In this document: positions 32,085 to 32,287 of the stretch, one piece after another
Numbering within the stretch: position 1 is the first letter of the stretch
Layout of the letters: every line of letters begins with the position of its first letter
Origin: Candidatus Segatella intestinihominis
Lineage (GTDB): Bacteria; Bacteroidota; Bacteroidia; Bacteroidales; Bacteroidaceae
Reading direction: 5' to 3'
DNA length: 32,287 nucleotides
Assembly: GCA_900548535.1 (NCBI GenBank)
Contig: URLG01000027.1
Location: 1-32,287, forward strand
Program-made: the position numbers and the translations under genes
Notes under the pieces: generated by a model
Databases searched by the model: none
What the model was told of the DNA's origin: nothing
What the model saw: the letters and a program-made list of their open reading frames with translations, nothing else

Positions 32085-32287
32085 ATGAAACAGAAATTCA
32101 ATGTAATCACATCCAGCTGCATTCCTCTTCCATTGGAGAATGTAGATACAGACCAGATCATACCAGCCCGCTTCCTCAAGGCTATCGACAAAGAGGGCAT
32201 GGGCGACAACCTCTTCCGCGATTGGCGCTACAATGCCGACGGAACTCCAAAGCCAGACTTCGTGATGAACGACCCTTCTTACAGTGG
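32085..32287 (+). CDS. leuD: 3-isopropylmalate dehydratase small subunit (cut by window end)
   Basis: The first 67 codons of LeuD. The start MKQKFNVITSSCIPLPLENV leads into VDTDQIIPARFLKAIDKEGMGDNLFRDWRYN, the conserved swivel-domain motif of the small subunit. It is partial at the right edge; the rest and leuB are expected beyond. Confidence 0.93.
   Translation, partial: MKQKFNVITSSCIPLPLENVDTDQIIPARFLKAIDKEGMGDNLFRDWRYNADGTPKPDFVMNDPSYS

Overview
The window looks like a chromosomal segment of a Bacteroidota bacterium, most probably Prevotella/Segatella. Promoters repeatedly match the Bacteroidota form TTTG-N19-20-TAnnTTTG. Shine-Dalgarno sequences are largely absent. The gene families (N-terminal-rubredoxin rubrerythrin, Bacteroidota-type tyrosine recombinase, LolA-like protein next to ftsK, MetA with Glu111) fit the same group. 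Species assignment is inference.

Region 1 (about 1-10,500) is the accessory and unusual part. It holds seven glycine-rich protein cassettes (g1-g7), arranged as three tail-to-tail pairs (g1/g2, g4/g5, g6/g7) and one single (g3). Each begins at a copy of the 13-bp sequence ATTACACGGGGAG; the sites are called A-G here and occur in both orientations. The site is always read in the same codon phase (N/H-Y-T-G). None of the six visible upstream flanks supplies an in-frame ATG, GTG or TTG before the site, so the cassettes look headless. Between them lie a small-protein/GNAT acetyltransferase pair resembling a toxin-antitoxin module and two copies of a 1,223-bp segment carrying an Rpn-family nuclease gene. 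The boundaries of that segment fall inside the sites. Next to the last site is a tyrosine recombinase with all catalytic residues. I read this as a multi-inversion (shufflon-like) system that swaps variable glycine-rich bodies behind a constant N-terminal head, which should lie just left of the window.

Region 2 (about 10,600-14,545) is a + strand run: metA-type homoserine O-acyltransferase, a U32-family protein of RlhA length, and a membrane lipoprotein, ending in a strong hairpin terminator shared with the converging TonB-dependent receptor gene.

Region 3 (14,551-21,811) is on the - strand: TonB-dependent receptor, rubrerythrin behind a Fur/PerR-type regulator (a probable peroxide-response pair with a palindrome in the regulator promoter), a LolA-like periplasmic protein, and FtsK.

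Region 4 (21,924-32,287) is on the + strand: a DEDD 3'-5' exonuclease, an RlmI-like 23S rRNA methyltransferase, an orphan SsuA/THI5-like binding lipoprotein, a large protein with helical C-terminal repeats, replicative helicase DnaB, and the start of a leucine operon (leuA, leuC, leuD cut by the window end). No rRNA, tRNA or CRISPR array was seen, and no gene-free stretch exceeds 300 bases.
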